NCBI GenBank assembly: GCA_030704615.1
Contig: CM060733.1
Coordinates: 50,468,001 to 50,532,000, forward strand
From: Takakia lepidozioides
Taxonomy: Eukaryota; Streptophyta; Takakiopsida; Takakiales; Takakiaceae
Length of the DNA stretch: 64,000 bases
Reading direction: 5' to 3'
Shown: positions 46,035-56,627 of the stretch, piece after piece
Layout: the number at the start of each line of letters is the position of its first letter
How positions within the stretch are numbered: the first letter of the stretch is position 1
The notes under the pieces: model-generated
Databases searched by the model: none
The model's input: only the letters and a program-made list of their open reading frames with translations
What the model was told of the DNA's origin: nothing
Made by a program: the position numbers and the translations under genes

Positions 46035-46209
46035 GAAAACCAAGTTGTAGCCTAGTGGTAATGGGCACATACCACCTCGGAAGTGGTTGTGGGTTCAATC
46101 CACCATTTGGTGTCACAAAGCTGTCCACCTTCCTAACGAAGGCAGTAACCCTTCGGATGAAGAGACACCATAATTTAAGCTTCCTTCGGGAGGCGTCAAA
46201 TATTATTAT
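46035..46209 (+). mobile_element. Complete tRNA-derived SINE with 11-bp target duplication
   Basis: The A box TAGCCTAGTGG (46048-46058) and B box GGTTCAATCC (46092-46101) have RNA polymerase III spacing. The 3' part reads GAAGGCAGTAACCCTTCGG and CACCATAATTTAAGCTTCC, ends GGGAGGCGTCA and has a TATT-rich tail. A perfect 11-bp duplication AGTATATCGAT flanks it (46024-46034, 46210-46220). It is 175 bp long. There is no acceptor-stem complement, so it is not a functional tRNA. At least three more copies lie in the window. Confidence 0.9.
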
Positions 46210-46585
46210 AGTATATCGATTTCAATTCTTCACACATGGGCCTTGACAATTGGAGACACACTTAGATACGTAGGGGATTGCACTTTTGGACTTAGATGAC
46301 ATTGGACACTCGGGCCAACGGCACAAGCTACCCTAGTACAAATGGCCAATGGGATTCTTATATCAATTATTCACTGTGCTAGAGGTATTATTTGCCATGT
46401 GGGTTCTGCAAAGTGCATAATCTTATGCACCCAATCACCAATGCACTATAAATTGCCTGTGTGCATGACGTTCTTACACTCTTACCAGTGTTCTCCGCAT
46501 AAAATGGGTTGAGTCACAAACAACAATAATACCTTTTTCATCAAAACCAAAATAAATAGTAATAATAATAATAATATATATATGA

Positions 46586-46692
46586 TGCCTCCCAAAGGAA
46601 GCGTAAATTATGATGTCCGTTCATCCGACTGCCTTCCAGTTGGAAGGTGGACACCTTTGTGACACCAATCGGTGGATTGAACCCAATTGTAT
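46586..46692 (-). repeat. SINE fragment, partner of the 35925 copy in the inverted block
   Basis: The minus strand carries the B box GGTTCAATCC and the same 3' part ending GGGAGGCATCA with a TA-rich tail. It occupies the position in block A' equivalent to 35925-36033 in block A, so it was duplicated with the block. Confidence 0.75.
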
Positions 46693-47687
46693 GTAGGAGT
46701 ATGGTTGCTTGTTAGTCAATACGTGGGGAAGGGTCCAGATTTTAGATGCTTGGGGCATCAGGAGGGCATGGAAGCTGTAAATTATATTATTGGTGGAATG
46801 TGTATCATACTGAGTGGAAAAAATTGGGAATATGTACATTTAACTCCATTCTCTCTCACAGATCCTCCGAATGATGGCACAATTCTCTCCAAACCCCTCC
46901 ACCAACTCCCAGAGATCTTTGGTTAAATTTACTGATGATCCAAACCCGCGGATAAAATGCTAGAAAATAACTATCTTTAGCATTAATCCTCGGTAACACA
47001 TAAAGTTCTTGGAGAATACTAGAAATGAGACAAGAACTTAATGTGCAACCTCTGAGAGGACGGTACGGGCGGTTTCCGGCATGTCAAATCTTCCCCACCC
47101 TCTCTTGAGAGTGATATGGAACTGAAGGAGTGTAAACTCTAGTCCGGGTTATGCTTGGTTACTCAGTGGGGGGGTTACACTGGGTTACACGAGGGAGGTG
47201 TGTAACTCCACTCGGGGTTACATAGAATGGAGTGTAACTTCTCTCAGTGGTCGAGTATAAAATGGGCTAAGAAGAGATACACACGAGACATTAGGGTTAC
47301 ATGGGTTATACCTGTTGGGCCTCCACTCCAATCATCTTACCCACTACAACAAGACACCTTTTTGGATTCTTAAGTATGTAATAGTGAAACTGAGGTAAGG
47401 CGGGGAGGATTTGACAGGGCCCACGCCGGAGGACCGGAATCCGGCCAAAGTACCTTAAGATGGCACGAGTGCATTGAGTCGTACCTTATTTCTAGTGTCT
47501 TTAATCAACTTGTCTGATGCTATGAAGAATCCTGCAGCTTGCCTGAAAAGATGGAAGGAAAGTACGTGAATCTTATCTACGTCGGGTTGTGCAGTAAGAA
47601 ACACACTCCCATTTCAAGTTGACCAGCACATTGGATCTTTGAACTACGAACTGATGTCCTTCCTTGGCCTTGTCTCTCTTTCATGCC

Positions 47688-47694
47688 TATTAAA
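47688..47694 (+). promoter_or_regulatory. Degenerate TATA box of NCED copy 2
   Basis: TATTAAA stands at the position equivalent to TATAAAA in copy 1. The change could weaken or shift initiation; effect unknown. Confidence 0.45.
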
Positions 47695-48074
47695 CCGCCT
47701 CTGCATGTCGACAGGAGTGAAATGGTCTTCCCTCTCAGTTGTAATTAGTCTGAGCAGCTACCATCATTTAAGCTTCTGCCCTTGACTCATGCGTGTCCAT
47801 AGATCTGTCAGTTCCAAGACGCTTGATGGGGTTGTTTTCGTTCTATTGCATGTTGAATTAGGCTATTCTCCCACCTTTCTATCTCTCTGACTGTGTTTGC
47901 GGGTTGCTCAATGTGAGCTCAATATGATCTTCAGTGTCTTTGCAGATTCTGAGCCTGAGTTTCTGTGTGTTTTCTCTCACACAAGTGTTCCTATACCTCA
48001 AAGCTCGAGCGGCAACAATAACAAGCAGAGGACCCTTGGCAGAGCCAGCTAGAGTGGAATTCAGCTCATTAAAT

Positions 48075-51000
48075 ATGGCACTGCAACGCTTGCAATCTTC
48101 CTCTCTGGGGTGCTCATCTTTTGTTGGGCAACAAGAATGCGTCTCCTGCAGCTCACGCCCTAGACCATGCACCTTCACAGTGGCTTCCATGAAGCCGTAT
48201 GCCCCGCGGGCTGTCAAAACGGAGACAATTACGGAGGACCTACAACTTGGGCAAGCAACATTGGACCCGATCCATGTAACTACTCGTTATACCAATGGAA
48301 AACTAGCTCACAGGTCTAAAGCCTCCGTGTCACAAGACGCTGGGAGACTACACTTCCATAAGCAGGTACAAACACCTGCATCCATTCTGAAGACCGATCT
48401 AATCTTGAACAAGAGTACATGTAAATGCATAACATGCTTGAGTACTGAGCTGAATGAATCAAATGAAATCAAAGCATGTTGCATACTGTTTTTAAATCCA
48501 AGTCCTTTAAAAGGTCTAATTAATCTAGGAATTTTTGAGGACCTTGAATGTGGAAGAGACTCGATGTACCCTCAATCAACGCATGAGCTAGCGCCCTCTC
48601 TTGAAATTAGGACGTGATGCCAATGCGAGGGTGAAACCTTTGATTTCAGACGACTGGTTTCTCCATATTGCTTCTGGGACCCTGATCTTGCTACTGAGGC
48701 AAGTGAATTAATGAAGATGAGAGCTCAACGTGCAGACTTGAGGGCATGGCTACAATTTCCTTCCTAATTCAGACTAACGTTTGGCTCCAAGACTTCTTCG
48801 TCCAATGCTAAGACTTCTTGGAATGCTTGTTTACAGGTGGTAGAGAAGGCCGAGCCCCTACTAGATGGGTTTGAGAAGGTCCGAACAACATTTCAGAATT
48901 TGACCGGCACTAGCCTAGCTCTGGCAGTATGCAATTCTTTTGAAGGACTCATCAATACTTTATTAGAACCCCCAACACGGCCTATGAGAGCAGACCCTCA
49001 GATTCAACTGGCTGGAAATTTCGCACCTGTCGACGAATGTCCCCCTCGTAGCGATATTGAAGTTGTGGGGACACTCCCTCCTTCCCTGAATGGGGTCTAC
49101 ATAAGAAATGGACCAAATCCCCAGTATAAGCCCGCAGCTGGTTATCACAATTTTGATGGGGATGGCATGTTGCATGCCGTGAAGATCAAGGATGGGAATG
49201 CAAGCTACTGTTGCCGCTATACGAGAACCAACAGGTAGGGGCCATTTCAAATCAACTTGTGGATCTCCTGTCGTTGTTAAGGTCTGCATGCACAGGGGAA
49301 ACATACTTGATCTAGATGAAATATATAACTGCTGATTTATATATTTTGCTGGAGATGCGCTGGTTGCCCAAAGGTCCCAACCGATGTCCAAGTATCTAAT
49401 TTGGTTCACTCGTAATCTCCAGCTGATGCATCTTCTTGATTTACCTGAACTTAAAACTTGTAAGATTTCTTTCTAAAATCAGTTGAAATTGAACATTTGA
49501 GCTATATAGGTTTATACAAGAGACGAAGTTCGGCCAGCCTTTGTTCACAAACGCACTGGGGGAGCTTGAGGGATTAGAAGGACTTGCCCGCTTGGCACTT
49601 TACCAGCTTCGAAATACGCTCGGTGTAATCGATGGGGCTAAGGGAATAGGAGCAGCTAATGCAGGACTGGTGTTCTTCAATGGAAAGTTGCTAGCCGTGT
49701 CAGAGGACGATATGCCCTACGCTGTGCATGTGAAAGAAGACGGTGACCTGGAGACAATTGGAAGGTACCCAGCTTTTGTTAATACTGTCTGCAGCTCCAA
49801 CACACTGTTCCAAATTTGTATACACTACTGTAGCTGGCTGACATTCCCAGATCATGGGGTTGCTGAGAGGGCCATTGCTGCTCAATCTTTAACTGTAACT
49901 CCTGGCCCATGAATCTTACTAGGGAGTATAAACATCCTAAAGCTCTAATATAGAGAAATGACACTTGTCTCTGTTACAATTACCGACGTTAGACTGTATA
50001 AGGTTTAGTGCATGCATGCATGCATACATGCTGTCCTCTATATAGTACAGTTGCTGAGCTGGAGGCTTGCAGGTCTGGCATGAATGATCTACAGTGCCTT
50101 GTCATCTTTTCTGAAGCATCGCATTTGTAGTAGTGGAGATGTTTTCGTACCTGACCTGGAGCTTACATATCGGAATGAGGTAAGTCTTTTGATCTTGCTC
50201 AAGCTAGCAATGGAGGAAAATTTGGGGGGCAGTTCACTGATTGTATACTTTGACTTTTGCGGCATCAGGTATAATTTTGGAGGGAAGCTAAAGTATTCAA
50301 TGACAGCGCACCCGAAAGTTGATTCCAAAACTGGAGAGATGTTCTCCTACAGCTACAACCTTCTGAAGCAACCATTCCTCAGCTACTTTCGAGCGTCCCC
50401 AGAGGGACAGAAGGGGGTTGACGTCCCCATCACCATATCAGAGCCTACGCTCATTCACGATTTCATCGTCACCAAGAATTACGCTATATTTCCTGAAATT
50501 CAGATGGTTTTCCGCTTGCAGGTGTGGTTGCATTGGTACAAATTTTCAATTATACGTCTTGAAGGCGTTTATACTTGTGCATTATAACGTGATATCCACT
50601 TAGGCAGATATTGCCTTGCTGCTTGGGGCTGCACGAACACTTACTTCGCTAATTAGTTCAACTTACTGCATGAGTCAGAAGTTTGCAAGCTTTAAGAGAC
50701 CATGGCCCGACCAGGAACACAGCCAATGATCAGATAGGGGCCCACTTGAAGTTATTTTATATTTGTCCAGACTTTTTCTCTGAGTTGAGCTTGCTTTAGG
50801 CGCTAAAACCTGGTTGTACATTGTATAACTGTGATGCAGGAGATGTTCAAAGGGAGGTCACCTATCTTTTGTGACGAGGAAAAGGTGTCCAGGTTCGGAG
50901 TGATGCCCAAATTTGACACAATAGAAGCTAGGATTCGTTGGTTTTATGTCCCAGAGGGCTCATGTTTCCACTACATAAATGCATGGGAAGAGGGGGATGA

Positions 51001-51562
51001 CATCGTGATAGTCGGACCAGCCTTGTCGCCCATGACGAGTGCCTTCAACGAGCCCCACACCCTCGACTGCCGGTTGACACTGTTCCGTCTCAATCTAAAA
51101 TCTGGAGAAATCTCCAAGCAGCAGGTTTCATCTGCCAATCTTGATATGGGGCAGTGCAACCCACTCTACATGGGTAAAAAGTCGAGATATATGTACATGT
51201 CAATATCCGGGCCATGGCCCAAATTTTCAGGGATAGCTAAAGTGGACTTGGAAGCATCACCAACGGCTCTCGAGGAGACTGTGGTGGCCCGACGCGATTA
51301 CCCACAAGGCTGCTATGGGAGCGAGCCCTGGTTTGTGCCCCGCAGCAGCGACCCAGACATCGCTGAAGATGATGGCTACATCTTCACATATTATCAAGAC
51401 GAAATCTCTGGTATCTCTCAGCTCTTGATTCTGGACGCGCAGTCTCCTACCCTTGAAACGGTTGCCTCTCTCAAGCTTCCCTCTAGAGTGCCATATGGTG
51501 TCCACGGGATTTTCCTCACCGAAGAGCAGCTTGCCCAGCAGAAACCAACTCTTGAAGTCTGA
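48075..51562 (+). CDS. NCED: 9-cis-epoxycarotenoid dioxygenase, tandem copy 2, five exons, 639 aa
   Basis: Exons are 48075-48365, 48837-49234, 49510-49764, 50269-50521 and 50840-51562. Junctions and phases match copy 1. The product is highly similar to copy 1 with the same transit peptide and the four histidines (MTAHPK, LIHDFIV, GSCFHYINAWEE, VPYGVHGIF). In the last motif Phe before His is replaced by Val, a position where NCEDs usually have PYGFHG; this may tune activity. The insert near residue 565 of copy 1 (GADRE) is missing here. Homology with copy 1 runs from about 180 bp upstream of the TATA position (the 5' edge is fuzzy) to about 44 bp after the stop. No disabling change is seen. 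Function as for copy 1, plastid xanthoxin formation, is inferred. Confidence 0.9.
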
Positions 51563-51605
51563 TCTCGAAGATCTTTTGACACTTGGGTAGCTGGGATTCC
51601 CTTCA

Positions 51606-53454
51606 TCTCTAAAACAATCCAGAAGACTTGTAAAGCATGCATATCACACCAAGATGCAATTCTCCAAGAAAGCAAGTGTCTACTACAACTCTACTTAAGT
51701 ACTGTCATACTGTACATGCTAGAAACCTGAAGGGGATATCAATTGCAGATGCACATGCTTGTTCCAAAGGACTGGCACCCTCTTGTAATTTTGCAACATA
51801 AACTCCAGCCTCCACTTTGGGTTCTACTGTGGGTTTCTTTGTTTCTGGCAGATTTTACTTGGGGAGTTTGTTTTGGGTCCCCCTTTTACACACTATAATA
51901 TTCTAATCTGGTGGTTGGATTTTCATGAAACTTTTTGTGGTAGGAGGTGGGGCAGGTGGAAAGAAATCTCAACGGTCAGTTTTACAGGGACTCCCTAAAT
52001 CACCAGATAAAAATATTTTGGTGGGCCAGGGTGCAGAAGGTGAAAATCTAGGGGCATCCCATTATGAGTTAGCCAAGATGTGATTTTGGGTGGAAAAACT
52101 GGTTTGTAGTGTCTTCGCTAGTCTTGTCTCGAGTTGTGTGTCTCACGCAGCGATGGCGGCGTGCTCGCAGGCAGAGCCCATATCCAGGGCTCTGCCTACA
52201 TCCTGCAGTGAGCACGGGGGAGGAGGCCTCACGACCTTCATAAGATTGAATGAACAGGCAAGATGGGCATCCTCCGCCTTGGCAATGCCAGGGCGGAGAC
52301 CCTTGCGAGTGATAGCAGCTATGATGCCTCCGCAGCACGAAGGGACAGACAACGAAGGTATAGACATCTGACTCTTTGCTTGCTCTTTGGGGTGTCGTAA
52401 TTGGGAGTGCTGGAGGGGCTCCAGGACTAACCTCAGTAGAATCTGCACCCAATTTGCTACATAAAATTCACGTTATGGTGAGGTACCAAGGTTTTACATG
52501 AGTGTGACTGCAATCGTCACCGTGTGGTTGCCAGGGAAACACCCAACAGCATCTCTATCAGATCAGAGTAAGCTTTACGGCAGGGCGGGCTCATAGCCCC
52601 TGGAAATCAGCAACCATTTCCAATATGCAAACATTTACTCCTCAGTTAGACGGCTAATTACCCCCAACGTGACCGACATTGCTGTTGTCGTTCTGAAGCA
52701 GGAAGGCACAAATTGCTATCACATCGAGTGATGGATAAGGGCAGAGACAGATCTGTTCGTTGGCCGTTGTATCTCACTTGGCTATGACATATGCTTGGGG
52801 CTGGAAGTCCCGCTCGCGAATCTCTCAGCGGTGGCATTACACAACAAAAGGCATTGTTTCAAACTGAAAAAGACTCTGTTTGCAAGTGAAGGCGTTTCTA
52901 TCCACCAGGCGGCAATGACCCATGGTGCTCCCGCACAGCCAATGACAGTGTAACTCTGTGGACACTAGAGCATCTTGATGTTGTAAAAAATGCGGCTGTG
53001 TGACCGATTGAGCACTGCTGGTCCCATGCCCCGAAAAGAAAGAGAGATCAATTGTATGGAAGTAGAACTTGAAAAAAATCTGAGTGTTAGCTTGGAAGCT
53101 GGAAAAAGTCCTCATGTTCTTGCAGGTGCTGCACACCGATGACACTAGAATGGCTTTGGCAGGAGCTCTTCTCAGAACCATCACTGGGGTCAGACAACTG
53201 GTTTGATAAGGTGAGGGATTTTCAGATGTGATAGAATTCCGAACTGTGCTCGAAGTTGGCAAAGGTGATGTTTTGTGGACTGGGTTACATCTCCAGTAGG
53301 TCAGTTGTTCCCTCTTATTTGGAAGATGCTTGGAGCTTTTGGCAGTGATACCCTGGTCTGGTCGAGGCTGTGGTGTGAGTGGCTGCAGCTCAGCTGTCCA
53401 CTGGTGGTTCTCACAGAAAAGTCCAAGATCACCAGACTTCAGACATAAGTGTAC
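51606..53454. other. Intergenic between NCED copy 2 and the PPR gene
   Basis: No complete gene is recognised. It includes one possible orphan exon (52153-52357). A long minus-strand open frame (52837-53751) overlaps the PPR start and looks like chance. Confidence 0.4.
52153..52357 (+). other. Possible orphan first exon encoding a transit-peptide-like N-terminus
   Basis: From the ATG the frame reads MAACSQAEPISRALPTSCSE and remains Ala/Ser/Arg-rich with few acidic residues until PQHEGTDNE, where a GAAG|GTATAG donor occurs. The composition resembles a plastid targeting peptide. No downstream exon was recognised before the PPR gene. It may be a fragment left by duplication, or chance. Confidence 0.25.
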
Positions 53455-53540
53455 AAAGGAGGCCCTTTGGATTGAGGGATGATTTAAAGGAGGCCCTTTG
53501 GGGATTGAGGGATGATCCAAAGGAGGCCCTTTGGATTGGG
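53455..53540 (+). repeat. Three tandem 31-bp units upstream of the PPR gene
   Basis: AAAGGAGGCCCTTTGG followed by ATTGAGGGATGAT is repeated three times with small indels (starts about 53455, 53486 and 53518). It lies 150-240 bp upstream of the PPR ATG, in the probable 5' UTR or proximal promoter. Confidence 0.85.
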
Positions 53541-53696
53541 TCAAAGCAGTGCTAGCTACCACTGGGTCAAGCACTATCTGATGATGGAATTGAAAACATG
53601 GAGCTCCAGACCCTGAATATGATGGGCATTGATTCAATGTGATTTGAGGGTTGCAAGTGAAACAGATAGCAATGGTAGATCTATTTCTCAGAGTAG

Positions 53697-56627
53697 ATGA
53701 TTGCAGCAGTTTTGTATCCTCGGGAGTTTGTAGTAAGGAGTCTATCCTCATGGGAGTTCTTCAGTCATGCAGGTTGGCAGGGTCGAAGCAGACAGATTTG
53801 TTTGGTGGACGAGATTAGCAGCACAAGTAATACGTCCACGATCACCAATGCTGTTGAAAGCGGACCGACAGAGGGAGTTAACAATAAGTTTTCTGCCACT
53901 TCCGCGTCTGGGGATGTGAAGGCACTATGTAAGGCAGGAAGATTGAAAGAGGCTCTGCACATTTTGAACAAACAAGGCATTCTGGTGGACTCCAATACTT
54001 ACGTCTGTCTCCTCCTGGAGTGCATCAACATGAAATGTCTAGCAGAGGGAAAGCAGGTGCACACTCACATTATTGAAAGTAGGTTCAAGCCAAACATCTT
54101 TCTACTGAACACCCTTGTCAACATGTATATCAAGTGTGGGAGTTTGGCAGATGCACGCCAAGTTTTCGAGAAAATGCCCGAACAAAATTCGTTTACATGG
54201 ACCATAATGATTGCAGGCTATGCAAAGCAAGGGTATGGTAGGGCCGCGTTTGAGATCTATGAGCAAATGCAATGGGAAAGGGTGCTACCCGACAAGGTCA
54301 CATTTGTTTGCATCCTCCATGCCTGTGCAAGCCTAGGAGCCCTGCAGAAGGGCAAAAAGGTCCATGCTGACATTATAAAAGCTGGAATTGCTCCAGATAT
54401 CATCCTGGAAACTACCCTTATGGACATGTATGCCAAATGTGGAGACCTTAAAAATGCACGTTATGTCTTTGACAACATGGTTAAACGAAATGTGGTCTCC
54501 TGGAATGCGATGATTGCAGGCTATACTCAGCACGGGTGTGGTAGGGAGGCTTTGGAGATCTATGGGCAAATGATAAAGGATGGGGTAACGCCCGACAAGG
54601 TCACGTTCATTTGTATTATCAATGCATGTGCGAGCCTAGGAGCCCTGGGAAAGGGCAAAGAGGTCCATGCAGGCATCATCAAAGCGGGAATTGCACCAGA
54701 TACCATTCTGGAAACTGCTCTTGCAGACATGTACGCCAAATGCGGGAACCTCAAGGATGCACGCCACGTGTTTGACAATATGGCTAATCGAAATGTGGTC
54801 TCCTGGAATGCCATGATCGCAGGATACGCTCAGCATGGGTGTGGTAGGGAGGCTTTGGAGCTGTATAAGCAAATGATATGTGAGGGGAGGACACCCAACA
54901 ACGTGACATTCATTTCTGTTCTCAATGCGTGTGCCATACTAGGAGTCCTGCAAAAAGGCAAAGAGGTCCATGCTGGTATCATCAAAGCTGAAATTGTGCC
55001 AGATATCATTTTGGAGACTGCCCTTGCTGATATGTATGCCAAATGTGGGAGTGTAAAGGATGCACGGGGAGTGTTCGACAACATGGCTAAACGAAATGTC
55101 ATCTCCTGGAATGCCATGATCACAGGATATGTTCAGCATGGGTGTGGTGGGGAAGCTTTGGAGCTATATAGGCAAATGATGCAGGAGGGCATAGCACCTG
55201 ACAAGGTCACATTCATCTGCGTTTTCAGTGCGTGTGCTAGCTTAGGAGCTCTTGTAAAGGGCAAAGAAGTCCATGCTGAGTTCAGCAAAAGTGGCATTAT
55301 GCCAGATATCATTCTGGAGAATACTCTTGTTGACATGTATGCTAAATGTGGGAGTGTAAAGGATGCGAGTCTAGTGTTTGACAATATGGCTGAACGGAAT
55401 GTGGTCTCATGGAACACTATGATCACAGGATATGTCCAGCAGGGGTATGGTAGTGAGGCGTTAGCAATCTATGTTCAAATGATGCAGGAAGGGGTGAGAC
55501 CTGACAATGTCACGTTCATTTCTGTTCTCAATGCAAGTGCCTGCCTGGCAGCCCTGGAAAAGGGCATGGAGATCCATGCTGACATTGTCAATGCTGGAAT
55601 TCCACCAGATACCATTCTGGAGACTGCCCTTGTGGACATGTATGCCAAATGTGGGAGTGTGAGCAACGCACGCGAAGTGTTTGACAATATGGTTCAACAA
55701 GATGTGGTCTCCTGGAATGCAATGATCACAGGATATGCTCAGCATGGGTGTGGTAGGGAGGCCCTCCAATTATTTGAACAAATGCAACATCAATGCTTTA
55801 AGCCGGATGGAACTACCTTCTTGTGTGTTCTCTCTGCATGTAGCCATGTGGGCCTACTGGAGGAAGGCCGTCACTATTTTGATTCCATGAGTCAAGATCA
55901 TGTCCTCACTTGCACAGTGCAGCATTATGGCTGCATGGTAGATCTACTTGGCCGTGCTGGAAGATTGGATGAAGCAGAGGACTTCATTAGCAATATGCCA
56001 ATCCAATCTGGTGCTGGGGTGTGGAGGGCCTTGCTTGGTGCTTGCAGAATTCACGGTGATGTGGACTTGGCAGAACGTGCTGCCAAAAGCATTGTCAAGA
56101 GGGATCCACAGCACGCTGCCGCTTATGTGCTGCTATCAAACATCTATGCTGCGGCTGGCAGGTGGGACGATAAAGCCAAGGTGAGAAAAATGATGGAAGA
56201 CAGAGGTATCAGAAAGGAGCCCGGGATCAGCTGTATTGAGGTCGACAACAAGGTACATACATTCGTTGTAGAAGACAAATTGCATCCACAAATCGAGGAA
56301 ATCCGTGCTGAGCTGAAGAGATTGTCTAGGCTAATGAAGGAGGTGGGTTATGTGCCCGACACACACTTTGTATTGTATGATGTGGAGGAGGAGCAAAAGG
56401 AATTTTCTCTTAATCACCACAGTGAGAAGCTAGCCATTGCTTTTGGGCTCATCAGCACCCCCCCGGGGACACCTATCCGTATTATCAAGAATCTTCGTGT
56501 GTGTGGTGACTGCCACACAGCAACCAAACTCATATCGAAGATTGTTGGACGAGCAATTGTTGTAAGGGACTCTAACCGCTTTCACCACTTCCAAGCTGGG
56601 GTTTGTTCTTGTGGTGATTACTGGTGA
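53697..56627 (+). CDS. Pentatricopeptide repeat protein, PLS-DYW class, 976 aa, intronless
   Basis: One open frame from the first ATG to a stop just after the terminal DYW. The N-terminus (about 40 residues, Arg/Ser-rich, few acidic) looks like an organelle targeting peptide. P-L-S repeats fill residues about 75-740 and are built from a 101-residue unit repeated six times with high identity (MYAKCG starts at nt 54123, 54426, 54729, 55032, 55335, 55638). E and E+ motifs follow, then the PG box (KEPGISCIEV) and the DYW deaminase: zinc site HSE (about residue 907), CGDCH, and terminal CSCGDYW. DYW-PPR proteins bind specific plastid or mitochondrial transcripts and deaminate C to U. All catalytic residues are present. 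The target cannot be read reliably by eye. Confidence 0.95.
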   Translation: MIAAVLYPREFVVRSLSSWEFFSHAGWQGRSRQICLVDEISSTSNTSTITNAVESGPTEGVNNKFSATSASGDVKALCKAGRLKEALHILNKQGILVDSNTYVCLLLECINMKCLAEGKQVHTHIIESRFKPNIFLLNTLVNMYIKCGSLADARQVFEKMPEQNSFTWTIMIAGYAKQGYGRAAFEIYEQMQWERVLPDKVTFVCILHACASLGALQKGKKVHADIIKAGIAPDIILETTLMDMYAKCGDLKNARYVFDNMVKRNVVSWNAMIAGYTQHGCGREALEIYGQMIKDGVTPDKVTFICIINACASLGALGKGKEVHAGIIKAGIAPDTILETALADMYAKCGNLKDARHVFDNMANRNVVSWNAMIAGYAQHGCGREALELYKQMICEGRTPNNVTFISVLNACAILGVLQKGKEVHAGIIKAEIVPDIILETALADMYAKCGSVKDARGVFDNMAKRNVISWNAMITGYVQHGCGGEALELYRQMMQEGIAPDKVTFICVFSACASLGALVKGKEVHAEFSKSGIMPDIILENTLVDMYAKCGSVKDASLVFDNMAERNVVSWNTMITGYVQQGYGSEALAIYVQMMQEGVRPDNVTFISVLNASACLAALEKGMEIHADIVNAGIPPDTILETALVDMYAKCGSVSNAREVFDNMVQQDVVSWNAMITGYAQHGCGREALQLFEQMQHQCFKPDGTTFLCVLSACSHVGLLEEGRHYFDSMSQDHVLTCTVQHYGCMVDLLGRAGRLDEAEDFISNMPIQSGAGVWRALLGACRIHGDVDLAERAAKSIVKRDPQHAAAYVLLSNIYAAAGRWDDKAKVRKMMEDRGIRKEPGISCIEVDNKVHTFVVEDKLHPQIEEIRAELKRLSRLMKEVGYVPDTHFVLYDVEEEQKEFSLNHHSEKLAIAFGLISTPPGTPIRIIKNLRVCGDCHTATKLISKIVGRAIVVRDSNRFHHFQAGVCSCGDYW
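54123..55940 (+). repeat. Six 303-bp tandem coding repeats in the PPR gene
   Basis: The spacing is exactly 303 bp (101 codons, one P-L-S triplet) with no indels. Nucleotide similarity between units 2 and 5 is high over long stretches, including synonymous positions (for example TGGAATGC.ATGAT blocks). This indicates amplification by unequal crossing-over or gene conversion within the gene. Confidence 0.9.

Larger units (their letters stand above)
44745..47610 (-). repeat. Segmental block A', inverted copy upstream of the second NCED
   Basis: This is the reverse complement of 35110-36905, interrupted by about 1.1 kb at 45135-46220 that ends in a complete SINE. Because the NCED genes are direct repeats but their upstream blocks are inverted relative to each other, the second copy has a different distal promoter context. 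Indels of a few to tens of bases show that the duplication is not very recent. Confidence 0.88.

Noticed and set aside
46035-46209. A functional tRNA gene
   Set aside because: A and B boxes are present but there is no acceptor stem; the 11-bp duplication and long 3' part show it is a SINE.
52837-53751. Minus-strand 304-codon open frame overlapping the PPR start
   Set aside because: No domain, low-complexity composition, translates the antisense of the 31-bp repeats and of the PPR N-terminus; likely chance.
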